A stretch of 12,500 nt of DNA from Acropora yongei (GCA_014634225.1 BLFN01000288.1:1580594-1593093), one strand, 5' to 3'. Positions 1-7,334 are shown, counted from the first letter of the stretch. Notes: generated by a model not told the origin, from the letters alone. Program-made: numbers and translations.

Positions 1-219
1 AAACCTCTTCGAATTGCTCTTGACTCCATGTGTCGTCGAATCCCTCGTAGTTCCCTGGAAAATCTGTGGTGTGAGTCTGCGGGAAACCACAAACTCATTA
101 CAACGGGATTTTAAATGACCATGCAATATTCAAACACAACCAGTTGGCTCTTCACTAACATTAATTATGCCGTGTTCTTGCAATGTTACTCGCGTTCGTA
201 TATCCTCTATCGACGCCAT
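1..219 (-). CDS. POLR1C: RNA polymerase I/III subunit RPAC1 (POLR1C), first two coding exons, partial
   Basis: RPAC1 is the alpha-like assembly subunit shared by RNA polymerases I and III and acts in the nucleus. Coding exon 1 is 219-160 (20 codons, starting [17 protein letters not shown]). An 83-bp intron (159-77) follows, with donor GTTAGT and acceptor CCCGCAG. Exon 2 is 76-1 and leaves the window at its left edge. It reads in frame as [17 protein letters not shown] and continues with SQEQFEE. The human protein has the matching run of an N-terminal helix followed by HTTDFPGNY and a DDAW-like segment, so the family call is strong. The splice is phase 0 (AAT|ACT). The ATG at 219 is chosen because its product aligns with the family N-terminus. 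The rest of the gene, including the alpha-like dimerisation domains, lies off the window. No break is visible in the part present. It is unrelated to the CUB array further right, although on the same strand. Confidence 0.88.
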
Positions 220-818
220 CTTGCTATTTGATTTGCCCCAGTTTCCGCCTCGGCCTCAGCAAAATTTACAAGTACGTGATGTACGGAGACATGTAATGTA
301 TCGTAAACAGGGGGCATTGGTTTACAGTGTCGAAACATACAGTACATACATACATTCTGAGGTAGTTACATACATACATTCTGTGGTAGTTAATGCTTGT
401 CAGCGCTAACCATGCTTTGAGTAACTTAGACGAGCTCCTTGCTTGTTTCAAATAACATGGTTGCTTTACTTCCTCTCTGCCTTTCGTGCTTGGCTTGCTT
501 GAGGTACTCTGCATTTTTTGGGAGTCAGCAGTCTACCGTGATCGATCAAAAGTTACCTTATGAAAGTCAATTTTGCCAAAGTGCGCAGTCTTGTGATAAC
601 TGTAAAATCCGGTTGTTCACCGACTATTTAAATAATTGAGGGGGAAAATCACACTGTTTGCCCGTCTTTATGAATATCATCGAATTCAAACTGTTTTCTG
701 CCATCGTGATTTCATTGAGAATCATCAAAAGAGTAAAAAGAGCAAATGTAAATTTATTAATTTAAGTGTCGACGTCACGATAAACAAAATGTCTTTCCAA
801 ATTTTTGAGATTGGGTAG
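220..818. other. Upstream region of POLR1C, no gene recognised
   Basis: This should contain the 5' UTR and promoter of POLR1C, transcribed leftward, but I see no TATA box or other firm motif. Three short ORFs on the plus strand and one on the minus strand have no recognisable protein features or splice-supported extension, and I treat them as chance. The only structure seen is the 24-bp tandem repeat at 344-391. Confidence 0.5.
344..391. repeat. 24-bp tandem repeat, two copies
   Basis: The unit 344-367 (ACATACATACATTCTG then AGGTAGTT) is repeated directly at 368-391 with one mismatch (A to T). It lies about 125 bases upstream of the POLR1C start codon. It may be a simple minisatellite; a regulatory role is possible but not shown. 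Confidence 0.8.
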
Positions 819-915
819 AGAAGCCTAAGGAAGTCAAAACTTCAACCGGGTTTGAACGCTTGACCTCGCGATCCCAGTACCATACTTTTAGCAATTGAGC
901 TTCGAAGCCACTGAT
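819..915 (-). mobile_element. tRNA-derived SINE fragment, reverse orientation
   Basis: Read on the minus strand, the sequence has a degenerate A box (about 904-890, AAGCTCAATTGCTAA) and a B box (859-849, CGTTCAAACCC). It continues into the GGTTGAAGT body and an AGGCTTCT-like end. The same order, with higher similarity to tRNA, is seen at 11430-11530. I recognise the family from anthozoan genomes, where the head reads as a tRNA followed by a TTTTTCAGGCTTC segment. The copy is diverged and shortened, and it cannot be a working tRNA because the arms no longer pair well. Confidence 0.75.
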
Positions 916-1323
916 GTCAAATATTCGGGTTGTTTCATATATAATTTCATCAATGTCATGTACGTTCAGGATTTTAACTTCTTCGAGATTTGCCAGGATC
1001 TTCGAATCCAGAAAGACCCAAGTTCTTAAATTGGCTCAACGCCGCACGACGTAGAAACACCGTCATTCATCGCAAAAGTATCATCTATTGTTTTGCCAAA
1101 AGCCAATGAGCTGGCTTTGGAGACGCCTCTCACAGAGAAAGATCAGAATCACATTCTAATCTGTGAAAAGAGTCATAAGCATGAACAAAATTTGGTAGCC
1201 ATTTTTAGAATTCTGATGGCATTCATGATTTTGTCTGGCCAGTTTTCGTTGCATCCAACTCTCAGTTGCAAAGACAAACAACTCAAAATGTGGAATGGCA
1301 ACAAATATCAGTTGTGAAGCCAA
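916..1323. other. No gene recognised
   Basis: A 74-codon plus-strand ORF (1093-1317) and a minus-strand ORF (1395-1156) overlap here, but neither shows a known motif or convincing splice sites. The left end (916-955, with TTTCATATATAATTTCATCA) may be degenerate SINE tail. Confidence 0.4.
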
Positions 1324-1493
1324 TAGACAGTATTCATAAATGACGGCTAAGTTTTGTATGATAATCATCCTCACCAGCCTCGTTAACTCGAACAAAGATC
1401 AGAAGAATCTTTACTTTATGGCGAGGCTAGTGAGGATGATTAACATAAAGACAAAAGAATAATTTCTTGGCCGCCACTCATGAATACCGTCTA
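1324..1493. mobile_element. MITE with long terminal inverted repeats and TA target duplication
   Basis: The left arm, from TAGACAGTATTCAT to the ATCATCCTCACCAGCCTCG segment (about 1360-1382), is mirrored on the right by CGAGGCTAGTGAGGATGAT (about 1422-1440) through to ATGAATACCGTCTA (ending 1493). The outer arms differ at few positions (GACAGTATTCAT versus GACGGTATTCAT), and the inner arms match at 18 of 19. The element is 170 bp, non-coding, and begins and ends with TA, as expected for Tc1/mariner-type insertions. It is a deletion derivative with no transposase; the superfamily call rests only on the TA. Confidence 0.75.
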
Positions 1494-1727
1494 GAAGTTT
1501 GTCTTTCTGCAGACAATTTTATATCAAAACGGTTCGGTCATTATCTAAATGATTGAAACAATTCTCTTTTTAATCATATATGTACCACTTAGTTCTCACC
1601 TAAACCAATGAAAAGGGCAACATTTTCAGTTAACTCTAAATTCATTTCACATTTATACAACTAGTTCGTAAACCCATTTTCAGCATTATACCATAATAAA
1701 AGATAAAATACGTCTTTTACATCCAGT
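1494..1727. other. AT-rich stretch, nothing recognised
   Basis: No ORF of note, repeat or RNA signature was seen. If the candidate exon at 1728-1941 is real, its 3' UTR would lie here. I found no AATAAA on the minus strand, which weakens that idea. Confidence 0.4.
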
Positions 1728-1941
1728 CTAGCAACCTAAAACACAATTCAGAAGTTGTTTCATAGCCATCTCTGATGGTACTCTAGAGGTAGGGCTGTGT
1801 GTCCGTGGTATAGAAGGTGATTTTGGAGTGACGCTTGTGGCACTGGATCCAAAGGAGTGGAATGAGGGAGAGCTGATACTAAGTAGAGTGAATATTCCTC
1901 CAAGGCTAATAAGCATCACCAATTTAACCTAGAAAAAAAAA
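1728..1941 (-). CDS. Candidate terminal exon of an unknown protein
   Basis: On the minus strand a pyrimidine tract ending TTTTTTTTTCTAG gives a good acceptor just right of this ORF. The reading then runs through a hydrophobic stretch (VMLISLGGIFTLLSI), a Ser/Pro/Thr-rich segment (SPSFHSFGSS and SVTPKSPSIPRTHSPTS) and ends in NCVLGC before a stop at 1730-1728. The pattern would suit the tail of a membrane protein with a cytoplasmic low-complexity end. I do not recognise the family, no upstream exon was found, and its phase does not continue the CUB exons (it would give an immediate stop). It may be chance. Confidence 0.22.
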
Positions 1942-2182
1942 GGGTATTAAACCTACGGTCAGATTTTACGCGCAATTCATACACAGCGATGACGATGATG
2001 ATGATGATGATAATGATGATGATGATGGTAATGATCGATAAGGTGTATCTGTTGCTGAAAGGTGGGAAGATGATCTACTTCGAAGAACTAAGTGCAGGCA
2101 AGACGGAGCATCTCATAACTGGTCTATGGGAATTATGGGAGTGATCTCTCAAACTAAGTTTTTAACTTTAGCAGGAAATCCA
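1942..2182. repeat. GAT-rich microsatellite and unassigned sequence
   Basis: A (GAT)n-like tract lies at about 1988-2034, interrupted by AAT and GGT triplets. The remaining sequence up to the foldback element shows no gene. Confidence 0.6.
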
Positions 2183-2333
2183 TTTGACCAGGAGTCGATG
2201 AGTAGGAGCATGCAACTCCACTACACTTCTGTCACGGCGTTTTCATAGACCGATTTATTTTAAGATCAAATTTCCCGGGAATGAGACTCCCGTGGGAGTG
2301 CCATACCAATCACCGGAAACTAATTGACGTCAA

Positions 2334-2366
<33 letters not shown>

Positions 2367-2468
2367 AAAAGAAAAGGTATTCTAAAAATAGATCAGCCTA
2401 TAAAAATGCCGTGACATAGGCTTAGTATGGGAGTTGCATGCTACTACTCATAGGCTCCTGATTTGACT
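2183..2468. mobile_element. Foldback/MITE element with about 80-bp inverted arms
   Basis: The left arm (2183-2262) and right arm (2383-2468) are imperfect inverted copies. Shared segments include GGAGCATGCAACTCC on the left and GGAGTTGCATGCTACT on the right, and TGTCACGGCGTTTTCATAG on the left mirrored by CTATAAAAATGCCGTGACA on the right. The centre (2263-2382) is unique, with CCCGGGAATGAGACTCCCG. There is no coding capacity. I believe this family is abundant in coral genomes, but that is from memory. The ends are approximate, and no clear target duplication was identified. Confidence 0.72.
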
Positions 2469-2816
2469 AAACACTGACGTGGTGGTTGCATGAAGGTAAT
2501 TCATTGCGTCATGCTTCGTGCTAAAATGCGAAGGTGAGCAAGGCTGTGTTCCCTGAAATGCAAAATAAGAAACAAAAGTAAATAACAGCCCCTCTCCTAA
2601 CCCACTTACTTATAAGAGAATAAGGAAGTGGGTGACGAGAACGGGTTTCACCCCAAAGCAAAAATAACCGTGAGTGATCAAACTAATGTAGTTTAAAATT
2701 TAGCTGTAACGGAAAAAAGGTTAAGACAAACTTTTCCCTCGAAGATATAATCACTGAGCGCGGTTGGAAGTTTCTGCATAGCTACCGTGCGGCTAGCTCT
2801 TATGGGTAAGATCTAA
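2469..2816. other. No gene recognised; one strong hairpin at 2601-2632
   Basis: The only structure seen is an inverted repeat, CCCACTTACTTAT (2601-2613) against ATAAGGAAGTGGG (2620-2632), pairing at 12 of 13 positions around a 6-base loop. It has no trailing T run, and in a eukaryotic setting it is not a terminator. It may be the core of a small MITE. Confidence 0.5.
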
Positions 2817-3111
2817 CTAAACCAGCTCCTCGACAACAGCCAAGTCTTCTTGGTTCTTGGATGTACCAATTGCGTTGCTACTACCATCATTGAGCCTTAC
2901 ACGATCAAACCTTTCCGAAGAAAACAGCAGAAAATAAGCTAAAACAACATCAATAAAAGCATACAATTTGCGGTGAACCTAAAAACTATTACTACTTACA
3001 AGATAGGCAAACCATTTTCTAAGGAGAAATAATATCAGCAAAGGAAATGACCAATTCCTCCTTTAAGAGAATAAAAAGCAATGCTAACGCGTCCTTGATG
3101 CGGCAATCAAG
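2817..3111 (-). pseudogene. Degenerate CUB-domain exon pair
   Basis: Reading leftward, 3111-3000 matches the second half of CUB exon A. It begins LDC, has a segment with LKEELVISFADIISP in the place of the intact copies' [16 protein letters not shown], carries an in-frame TAG after that, and ends at a good donor (GTAAGT, 2999-2994). After a short intron, 2910-2817 matches the start of CUB exon B. An acceptor (CGGAAAG) precedes G|TTT GAT, and translation gives FDRVRLNDGSSNAIGT, parallel to FDYLRITDG...IGT in the intact copies. Similarity then stops before the YCG cysteine and a TAG follows at 2819-2817. The first half of exon A is missing. This is a relic of the same duplicated locus as the intact pairs at 6503-7009 and 10463-11002, and is not expected to yield a folded domain. 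Confidence 0.72.
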
Positions 3112-4017
3112 GTTTAAAGCAAAAGACTAAACAAGAGCAACATTTCCAAGAGTGAGACTTAAAGGAAATCGAGACCCCATTCGGAGACTGTTCTTTGTGT
3201 ACAAAATGATACAGGTGAAAAAAGAGGTAACTGTTAAGGCATTTGTTTTTGCACACTCAGCTTTGTACCCGGCAAAGGCATCGGTCACTCTGGTCAAATG
3301 GGGATCTCACTGTAAAACAGAAAGCTTGCAACTCACAACAACATTTCTTGCATTTGTTCGTCTTGTCAGGAAAAGCAAATGAAGACATTAAGTAATTGTC
3401 TAACTGCGGACCATTATTATGCGGTATTAAGTCTATAATATTTTTAATACGGAAAACGCTTTACAGGAAAGTATTTGTTTTCACCTACTTTTCATATGTA
3501 CCTGTATTTCGATTTTTGAACTTTACTGTTCTTATTTTCAAAATTAATACAGTAATGCATTAAGACTTTCGCTGGTTTCAAATCCACCACCCAAAAAATC
3601 TGGTAGTTGCAGTCTCATATGTAACTGATGGATCTGAGCACTGTTTCATGTTTCGGCATAATGTTTTGGCCTGCTTTTGTGTTAATCGTTTGAAATACTG
3701 CGAGCAGGGATTCTCCGCTAGCATGGATTCTTCTTTTCACGGAAACTATTTCTGTCTCGGTTATCAGCTGCAATTTGTGGCCGTAGCCCTAAAATTAATG
3801 TTTCTTACATTTCTACTTGCAAGTTGAAAATGTTTTCTATTCTTCTCCTGTCTTGTCAAAGGGGTTTTCTTTTACTATAACTAAGTGGGGCAAATTCCTT
3901 CAAGCTCATTGAGACTTAATTATACTTGTTACCGAAACTTGAAATAAACCTTACCAGCCCTGCAACAAAACACTTTACAGCCTTGAATCTGAAATAAAAT
4001 CCTCACATATTTCGTAA
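3112..4017. other. About 900 bp with no recognised feature
   Basis: I found no credible exon, tRNA, transposon ends or strong repeat. A 76-codon plus-strand ORF at 3152-3382 has no known motif. The region separates the CUB relic from the GATC-rich satellite tract. Confidence 0.4.
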
Positions 4018-4590
4018 GATAAGTAAACTAGCTAGGATCCTGCATAACATCCTAAATAAATATTTCAGCGTCTATCTCAAGATCATATAAGAAAGAGCTA
4101 GGATCTTTTGCCATATCCAACAGAGGATCCTGTTTAAGATCGGATATTAGAGAATCCTGTAAGAATTTACTTAGGATTCTGTCCGATCTTACAAGATCAT
4201 GCACATGGTATGTATAGGATCTTATTCAAGATCTTGGGTAGGATGTTGCATAAAGGATCTTGTAAGATCTTATCTAAAGATCCTTTTAAGATCCTATTAA
4301 GATCCTGGTACAAATTTGATCTGGGTTTTCATGAAGTAACCCTTGCCTTTTGCTGAATTCCAGCAAAAAGTCGGATTGACCTAGGTTAATATTTTTCTTA
4401 AGGTTTTAAGGAAGCCTACAGGATCCTACCTAAGATTCTGAAGGATTTTCCAAGGACCTATAGGAGCTACTGGGTAAACTGGATCTTACGCAAGACTTTA
4501 CTTGGGATCTTGCATAGGATCCTGTAAGATCTTATTGCACCTTCCTATTAAGATCCTGATAGGATCTTACTAAGATCTCACACAGTATTC
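4018..4590. repeat. GATC-rich satellite-like tract
   Basis: The tract is made of short irregular alternations of AGGATCCTG, AGGATCTTA, AAGATCTTA and AAGATCCT. It holds about two dozen GATC sites in under 600 bp, where chance would give two or three. Many units are themselves palindromic or semi-palindromic (AGGATCCT, AAGATCTT), so the tract can pair with itself throughout. It is interrupted by about 90 bp of unrelated sequence (roughly 4322-4415). No constant period was found, so it is a diverged array and not a young satellite. No coding potential is visible. Confidence 0.8.
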
Positions 4591-4653
4591 TGATTTACCG
4601 TTTCGTGAATGACTTAGAGTAGAAACTTAAGTTAAGTTGGGTTAAATACTTAC

Positions 4654-4788
4654 AAGGTGTCGGGGTTGTGAATGATCGCTGAGTTGTAGTTGGTATTGAA
4701 GATGTGATTAGAAGCACTGTAGCCTTTCCTGAAGTGCAGAAGTGAGAATCTCAAGTAATTCACAGCCCTTCTTCCCATCCAGTTGTGT
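4654..4788 (-). pseudogene. Exon-like cassette X, copy 1 (frame-altered)
   Basis: The 135-bp stretch lies between an acceptor (TTTCTAG, 4795-4789) and a strong donor (GTAAGT, 4653-4648). It is homologous to 5646-5746 and 6175-6281: GATGGGA, TTACTTGAG and CACTTCAG recur in the same order in copy 2. Relative to copy 2 it has two extra single bases, one near the start and one after the GAGATT. Read from the CUB splice phase it soon meets TGA. A different frame is open throughout (HNWMGRRAVNYLRF, then LHFRKGYSASNHIFNT), and the stop codon seen in copy 2 is TAC here. It may be a decayed exon or one reused in a new frame. No family is recognised. Confidence 0.42.
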
Positions 4789-5051
4789 CTAGAAATCACA
4801 CATGATGTTGTGGCGCATGCATTTTTAGTTCGTCGTTCCATTGGGAACGACCATTAGTTAAGATCGTTAACTAGCATCGTCTCAGTAGGGCCGCTAGATA
4901 ATTCGTAATTAAGGTCTCTTTTTGTAGGTTATAAAAACGCTCATTACTTTTTGGCGTCGCTGAAAAAGATAAGTCGAAAAGAGCAGTCTGAAAGAGTAAT
5001 CGAAGAGAATAGTTTTCTAGTAGTCGCAGTCTTGTCCTTCCATTATGGTTT

Positions 5052-5158
5052 TGTCCTCGCCTTTTTGAACTGAAAGATCTGCTATTTCTCACTTGTTCAC
5101 AAACGGTTGAAGAAGACGATTATGTGGGAGGCCTAGATCTTGTCTCAGTTAGAAACTG
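5052..5158 (-). repeat. Shared intron block, copy 1
   Basis: Common pattern on the plus strand: CCTTTTTGAACTGAAAG, CTTGTTCACAAACGGTTGAAG, then GATCTTGTCTCAGTTAGAAA. Matching blocks occur at 6002-6115, 7262-7334 and 11665-11738, each sitting a few hundred bases 5' (minus strand) of a CUB exon A or a cassette X. It marks the duplicated unit and is not predicted to code. Confidence 0.65.
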
Positions 5159-5481
5159 AAAGCATTTTCTAATTATGATCTCTCGAAGAGTTTGTGAATT
5201 ACTAAAGCGTTTAGGGTTATTCACGGAATGAACAGGCCTAAGTGCTCTGAAATTCGCGAGAGCTGCTTTATAATAATTGCCCTTTCGAACGATAATTGCC
5301 TAAAAGTGTGTTTACTCGGCATTCTGGTTTCGCTGATTCCAATCTACCACGAGTCTGCTAAGAAAATTCCAGCGAAACGCCGCCAAGAGGACAGAAAAGA
5401 GTCGTAGCTGTGAAAAATTGATGGAGCGCGTTGCTTACACAGATTTACAGCCGAAGCGAGTGTTAAAAAATTGGTTACCGG
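5159..5481. other. Spacer without recognised gene
   Basis: Part of the duplicated unit between intron block 1 and the 12-bp minisatellite. No exon with both splice sites and family similarity was found. Confidence 0.4.
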
Positions 5482-5553
5482 TAGGTCATAGGGTGCGCCA
5501 TAGGGTAGGTCATAGCGTACACCATGGCCTATACCATGGCCTAGGTCATGTCC
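5482..5553. repeat. 12-bp minisatellite, six units
   Basis: There are six consecutive 12-mers: TAGGTCATAGGG, TGCGCCATAGGG, TAGGTCATAGCG, TACACCATGGCC, TATACCATGGCC, TAGGTCATGTCC. Because 12 is a multiple of three, both strands have an open frame giving four-residue periodicity (GH-x-x on the minus strand, HR/HG-x-x on the plus strand). That explains the overlapping ORFs here without a gene. Confidence 0.85.
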
Positions 5554-5645
5554 TACCCGACGTTTGTCCACACCCATGTAGGATTCAACACACACACACC
5601 TTAAAAAACTCACCTAATGCATGAGTCGTGGATGATCGCTGGCTT

Positions 5646-5746
5646 TTAGGTGGCATTGGAGATGTTATTGAAGGCAATGTAGCATTCTCTGAAGTGCATA
5701 ATAAGGAGCTCAAGTAAATTATAGCGCTTCGTCCCATCGACTTTGT
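5646..5746 (-). CDS. Exon-like cassette X, copy 2: possible terminal exon
   Basis: An acceptor (GATTTTAAG, ending 5747) precedes ACAAAGTCGATGGG. The CUB exon B copies end one base into a codon (G|). Joining that phase here gives an uninterrupted tail of 33 residues (including the split first codon), starting DKVDGTKRYNLLELL and containing MHFRECYIAFNNISNAT before a TAA at 5648-5646. Copy 3 at 6175-6281 is open in the same phase and stops at nearly the same place, which supports a real terminal exon. No known domain is recognised; the tail has no strong hydrophobic anchor. No AATAAA was seen downstream on the minus strand, so the assignment is tentative. It lies between intron block 2 (6002-6115) and the minisatellite. 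Confidence 0.35.
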
Positions 5747-5878
5747 CTTAAAATCACACAATTTGCATTAAGTTGTCCTTCCTCTCGAACTAAAATAAAC
5801 GTTTTCAGTACTAAAGCTAACACGTCGAAATAAGTGCTAAAAAAATTGATGTCAAATGTTGATAACAGAGCTTCGACT

Positions 5879-5995
5879 CGGGATGATGATGAAGATCATG
5901 ATGGTGTTGGCGATGAAGATGGTGATGACGATGCTAATTATGATGAAGATACTGGTGTTGACTATCGTGATGGCGATGATGAAGGGGCTATGATG
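5879..5995. repeat. GAT/GATG-rich microsatellite
   Basis: Impure GAT triplets (GATGATGATGAAGATCATGATGG and onward) produce an Asp-rich open frame on the plus strand. Similar GAT-rich patches lie at the same position in the duplicated units at about 7165-7215 and 11573-11600, so this is an inherited part of the intron, not a gene. Confidence 0.75.
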
Positions 5996-6001
5996 GGTTT
6001 T

Positions 6002-6115
6002 GTATTCGCCTTTTTTAACTTGAAAGAAAGAAGATATGCTACTTCTCACATATTGACAAATGGTTGAAGAAGACGCCAATATGGAAGGCACACATCTTGT
6101 CGCAATTAGAAATTG
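6002..6115 (-). repeat. Shared intron block, copy 2
   Basis: It matches block 1 at CGCCTTTTTTAACTTGAAAG, TTCTCACATATTGACAAATGG, TTGAAGAAGACG and CATCTTGTCGCAATTAGAAA. It precedes cassette X copy 2 in the direction of transcription, at about the same spacing (roughly 250 bp) at which block 3 precedes CUB exon A. Confidence 0.65.
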
Positions 6116-6174
6116 GAAGAAGGAAAACGAATTACTGTAAACTAGGTTAACCACATGCCGTGGTCATGAATGCT

Positions 6175-6281
6175 CTATGGGCTGTACTTTGTCTTGAAGA
6201 TGTCCATGGGGGAAAGATAGTAATCTCTAAGGTACGCAACAAAAAATTCAAGTAAACCACAACCTTTCATTTTATAAACGT
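6175..6281 (-). pseudogene. Exon-like cassette X, copy 3, acceptor lost
   Basis: Homologous to copies 1 and 2. In the CUB-compatible phase it is open for 35 residues including the split first codon (start DVYKMKGCGLLEFFVAYLRD, end DIFKTKYSP) and stops at TAG 6177-6175, close to the stop of copy 2. The pattern LLE followed by a LR(D/E) pair is shared. However, the position where copies 1 and 2 have AG reads CAC here, so the acceptor appears destroyed. The retained reading frame despite divergence hints at past selection on the tail. Confidence 0.38.
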
Positions 6282-6354
6282 GTGTATAGAAAGAAAGTAA
6301 ACGAGGAATACATTAATGCAAGTCACTGCTGTAGACACGCCGTACTTAAATCAC

Positions 6355-6400
6355 CTGGTGATAATGGAAAAAACGAAAAAGATAGCTCAAATCCACGACT
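6355..6400 (-). pseudogene. Fragment of CUB exon B, 3' end
   Basis: The minus strand reads GATTTGAGCTATC, TTTTTCGTTTTTTCC and ATTATCACCAG|GTGATT. This is the last 15 codons or so of CUB exon B (FELSFSFFP...SPG in the intact copies), with a weakened donor. It lies about 100 bp downstream of the intact exon B at 6503-6681 and has no upstream half. The intron sequence following exon B in other copies (starting CTCTTGATACAAAAC on the plus strand) abuts it directly, so it looks like the product of an unequal recombination event. Confidence 0.7.
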
Positions 6401-6502
6401 CTGTATGGGCTCTTGATACAAAACTGGTAACTCAACTCTGAGAAGAGTAGCAATGATACATCAAGGCAGAAAAGGAAGAGGAAAGGCGGGTACTAAACTC
6501 AC

Positions 6503-7009
6503 CGGGAGATACTGGAAAAAACGAAAAGGATAGCTCAAATACACGATCCTGAACAATCCAGTCTGTGTGAAATATCAGCACGACAACGGTGCCAACAACA
6601 CGGACACTTTTACCAGTCTGATTCCCACAGTATGTGCCTATTGTGTTGCTACATCCATCAGTAATTCGTAAGTAATCAAATCTATTCGATAAAAACAGCA
6701 AACAAATTAAAACAACAACATTTTTCATCGCCAAATCTTCTGGTCAACGGGAATCTTTATGCTTATTTTTTATAAGGATATATTGAAAAGCAGATTTGTA
6801 TTTCATTCAGTGACAGCAGCGATTAACGCAATAAGTTGTACCAAGTACCTACCGGCATCGCGGGTGGCTTTCCAAAGAAAAATAACTGAAGGCAATGAGC
6901 AACCCCTTATTCAAGGGAATAACAACTTGATGAACGCAGTCAATATTCCTTGGATAGTTGCTCGGATATCCAGGACTTCTCAGTGTGTCATTTTGCACTG
7001 AACGACAAG
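6503..7009 (-). CDS. CUB domain, intact copy A (two exons)
   Basis: CUB domains are about 110-residue extracellular beta-sandwich modules used for protein binding, often with Ca2+. Exon A is 7009-6853 (157 bp, acceptor TTTTTCAG, donor GTAGGT). Exon B is 6681-6503 (179 bp, acceptor GAATAG, donor GTGAGT). The 171-bp intron is phase 2, while both outer junctions are phase 1, so the 336-bp pair encodes exactly one 112-residue module. Hallmarks in order: [14 protein letters not shown], a FSYFSLES strand, [21 protein letters not shown], and FHTDW in the place of the usual F.SD loop. Four canonical cysteines are present. Oddities: an extra Cys after ITDG, no Trp after the second Cys, and Val in QDRVF where Gly is usual. 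The rest of the protein and its signal peptide lie upstream, probably off the window. It should join copy B in frame. Confidence 0.85.
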
Positions 7010-7164
7010 CTGAAAAATGATGGGAAAAAAACGCTGAGGGTTTCGCCAATTCAACTCTTCTTTTCCGTTCATATTGGAATGTGTTCTCCTCCTAAACTAA
7101 AACATGTCACCTATGATAGATTTGTCGGTAAAAAGTACTAAATGACAACAAAAGAGCTATGATT

Positions 7165-7261
7165 TTAATGATGATGGAGTGATAGTGGTGGCAATGATGA
7201 TAACGGTGATAATTGTTTGAGCGTTGCGTTTGTTTTTTGTTTTTTGTTTTTGTTTGTCATT
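7165..7261. repeat. GAT-rich and T-rich low-complexity DNA in the CUB intron
   Basis: It comprises GATGATGG-type triplets (7165-7215) followed by a TTTTTTG-rich run (7225-7258). It corresponds in position to the GAT-rich patches at 5879-5995 and 11573-11600. Confidence 0.7.
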
Positions 7262-7334
7262 TTTTCCCATAAGTTCACAAATGGCTTAAGAAACCAACCA
7301 TTATAATGGTGGCGGAGATGTTGTCGTAATTATT
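7262..7334 (-). repeat. Shared intron block, copy 3
   Basis: On the plus strand it reads TTCCCATAAGTTCACAAATGG, then CTTAAGAAACCAACCATTATA, then GAGATGTTGTCGTAATTA. It is closest to block 4 at 11665-11738. It lies about 250 bp 5' of CUB exon A copy A. Confidence 0.72.

Noticed and set aside
1093..1317. 74-codon plus-strand ORF
   Set aside because: No family similarity recognised, no splice support, and an overlapping antisense ORF of similar length.
2601..2632. Hairpin as a transcription terminator
   Set aside because: No T run follows, and intrinsic terminators of this kind are not expected in nuclear animal DNA; more likely a MITE remnant or chance.
4018..4590. CRISPR-like array
   Set aside because: Units are short, irregular and self-palindromic, with no constant repeat or spacer length, in a eukaryotic genome.
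5344..5613. 89-codon minus-strand ORF with GH-rich repeats
   Set aside because: The repeat region is the 12-bp minisatellite and the start lies in a GT-rich microsatellite. No splice or domain support.
5834..6067. Asp-rich 77-codon ORF on the plus strand
   Set aside because: It is produced by the GAT-rich microsatellite in a duplicated intron; equivalents in the other units have no matching ORF.
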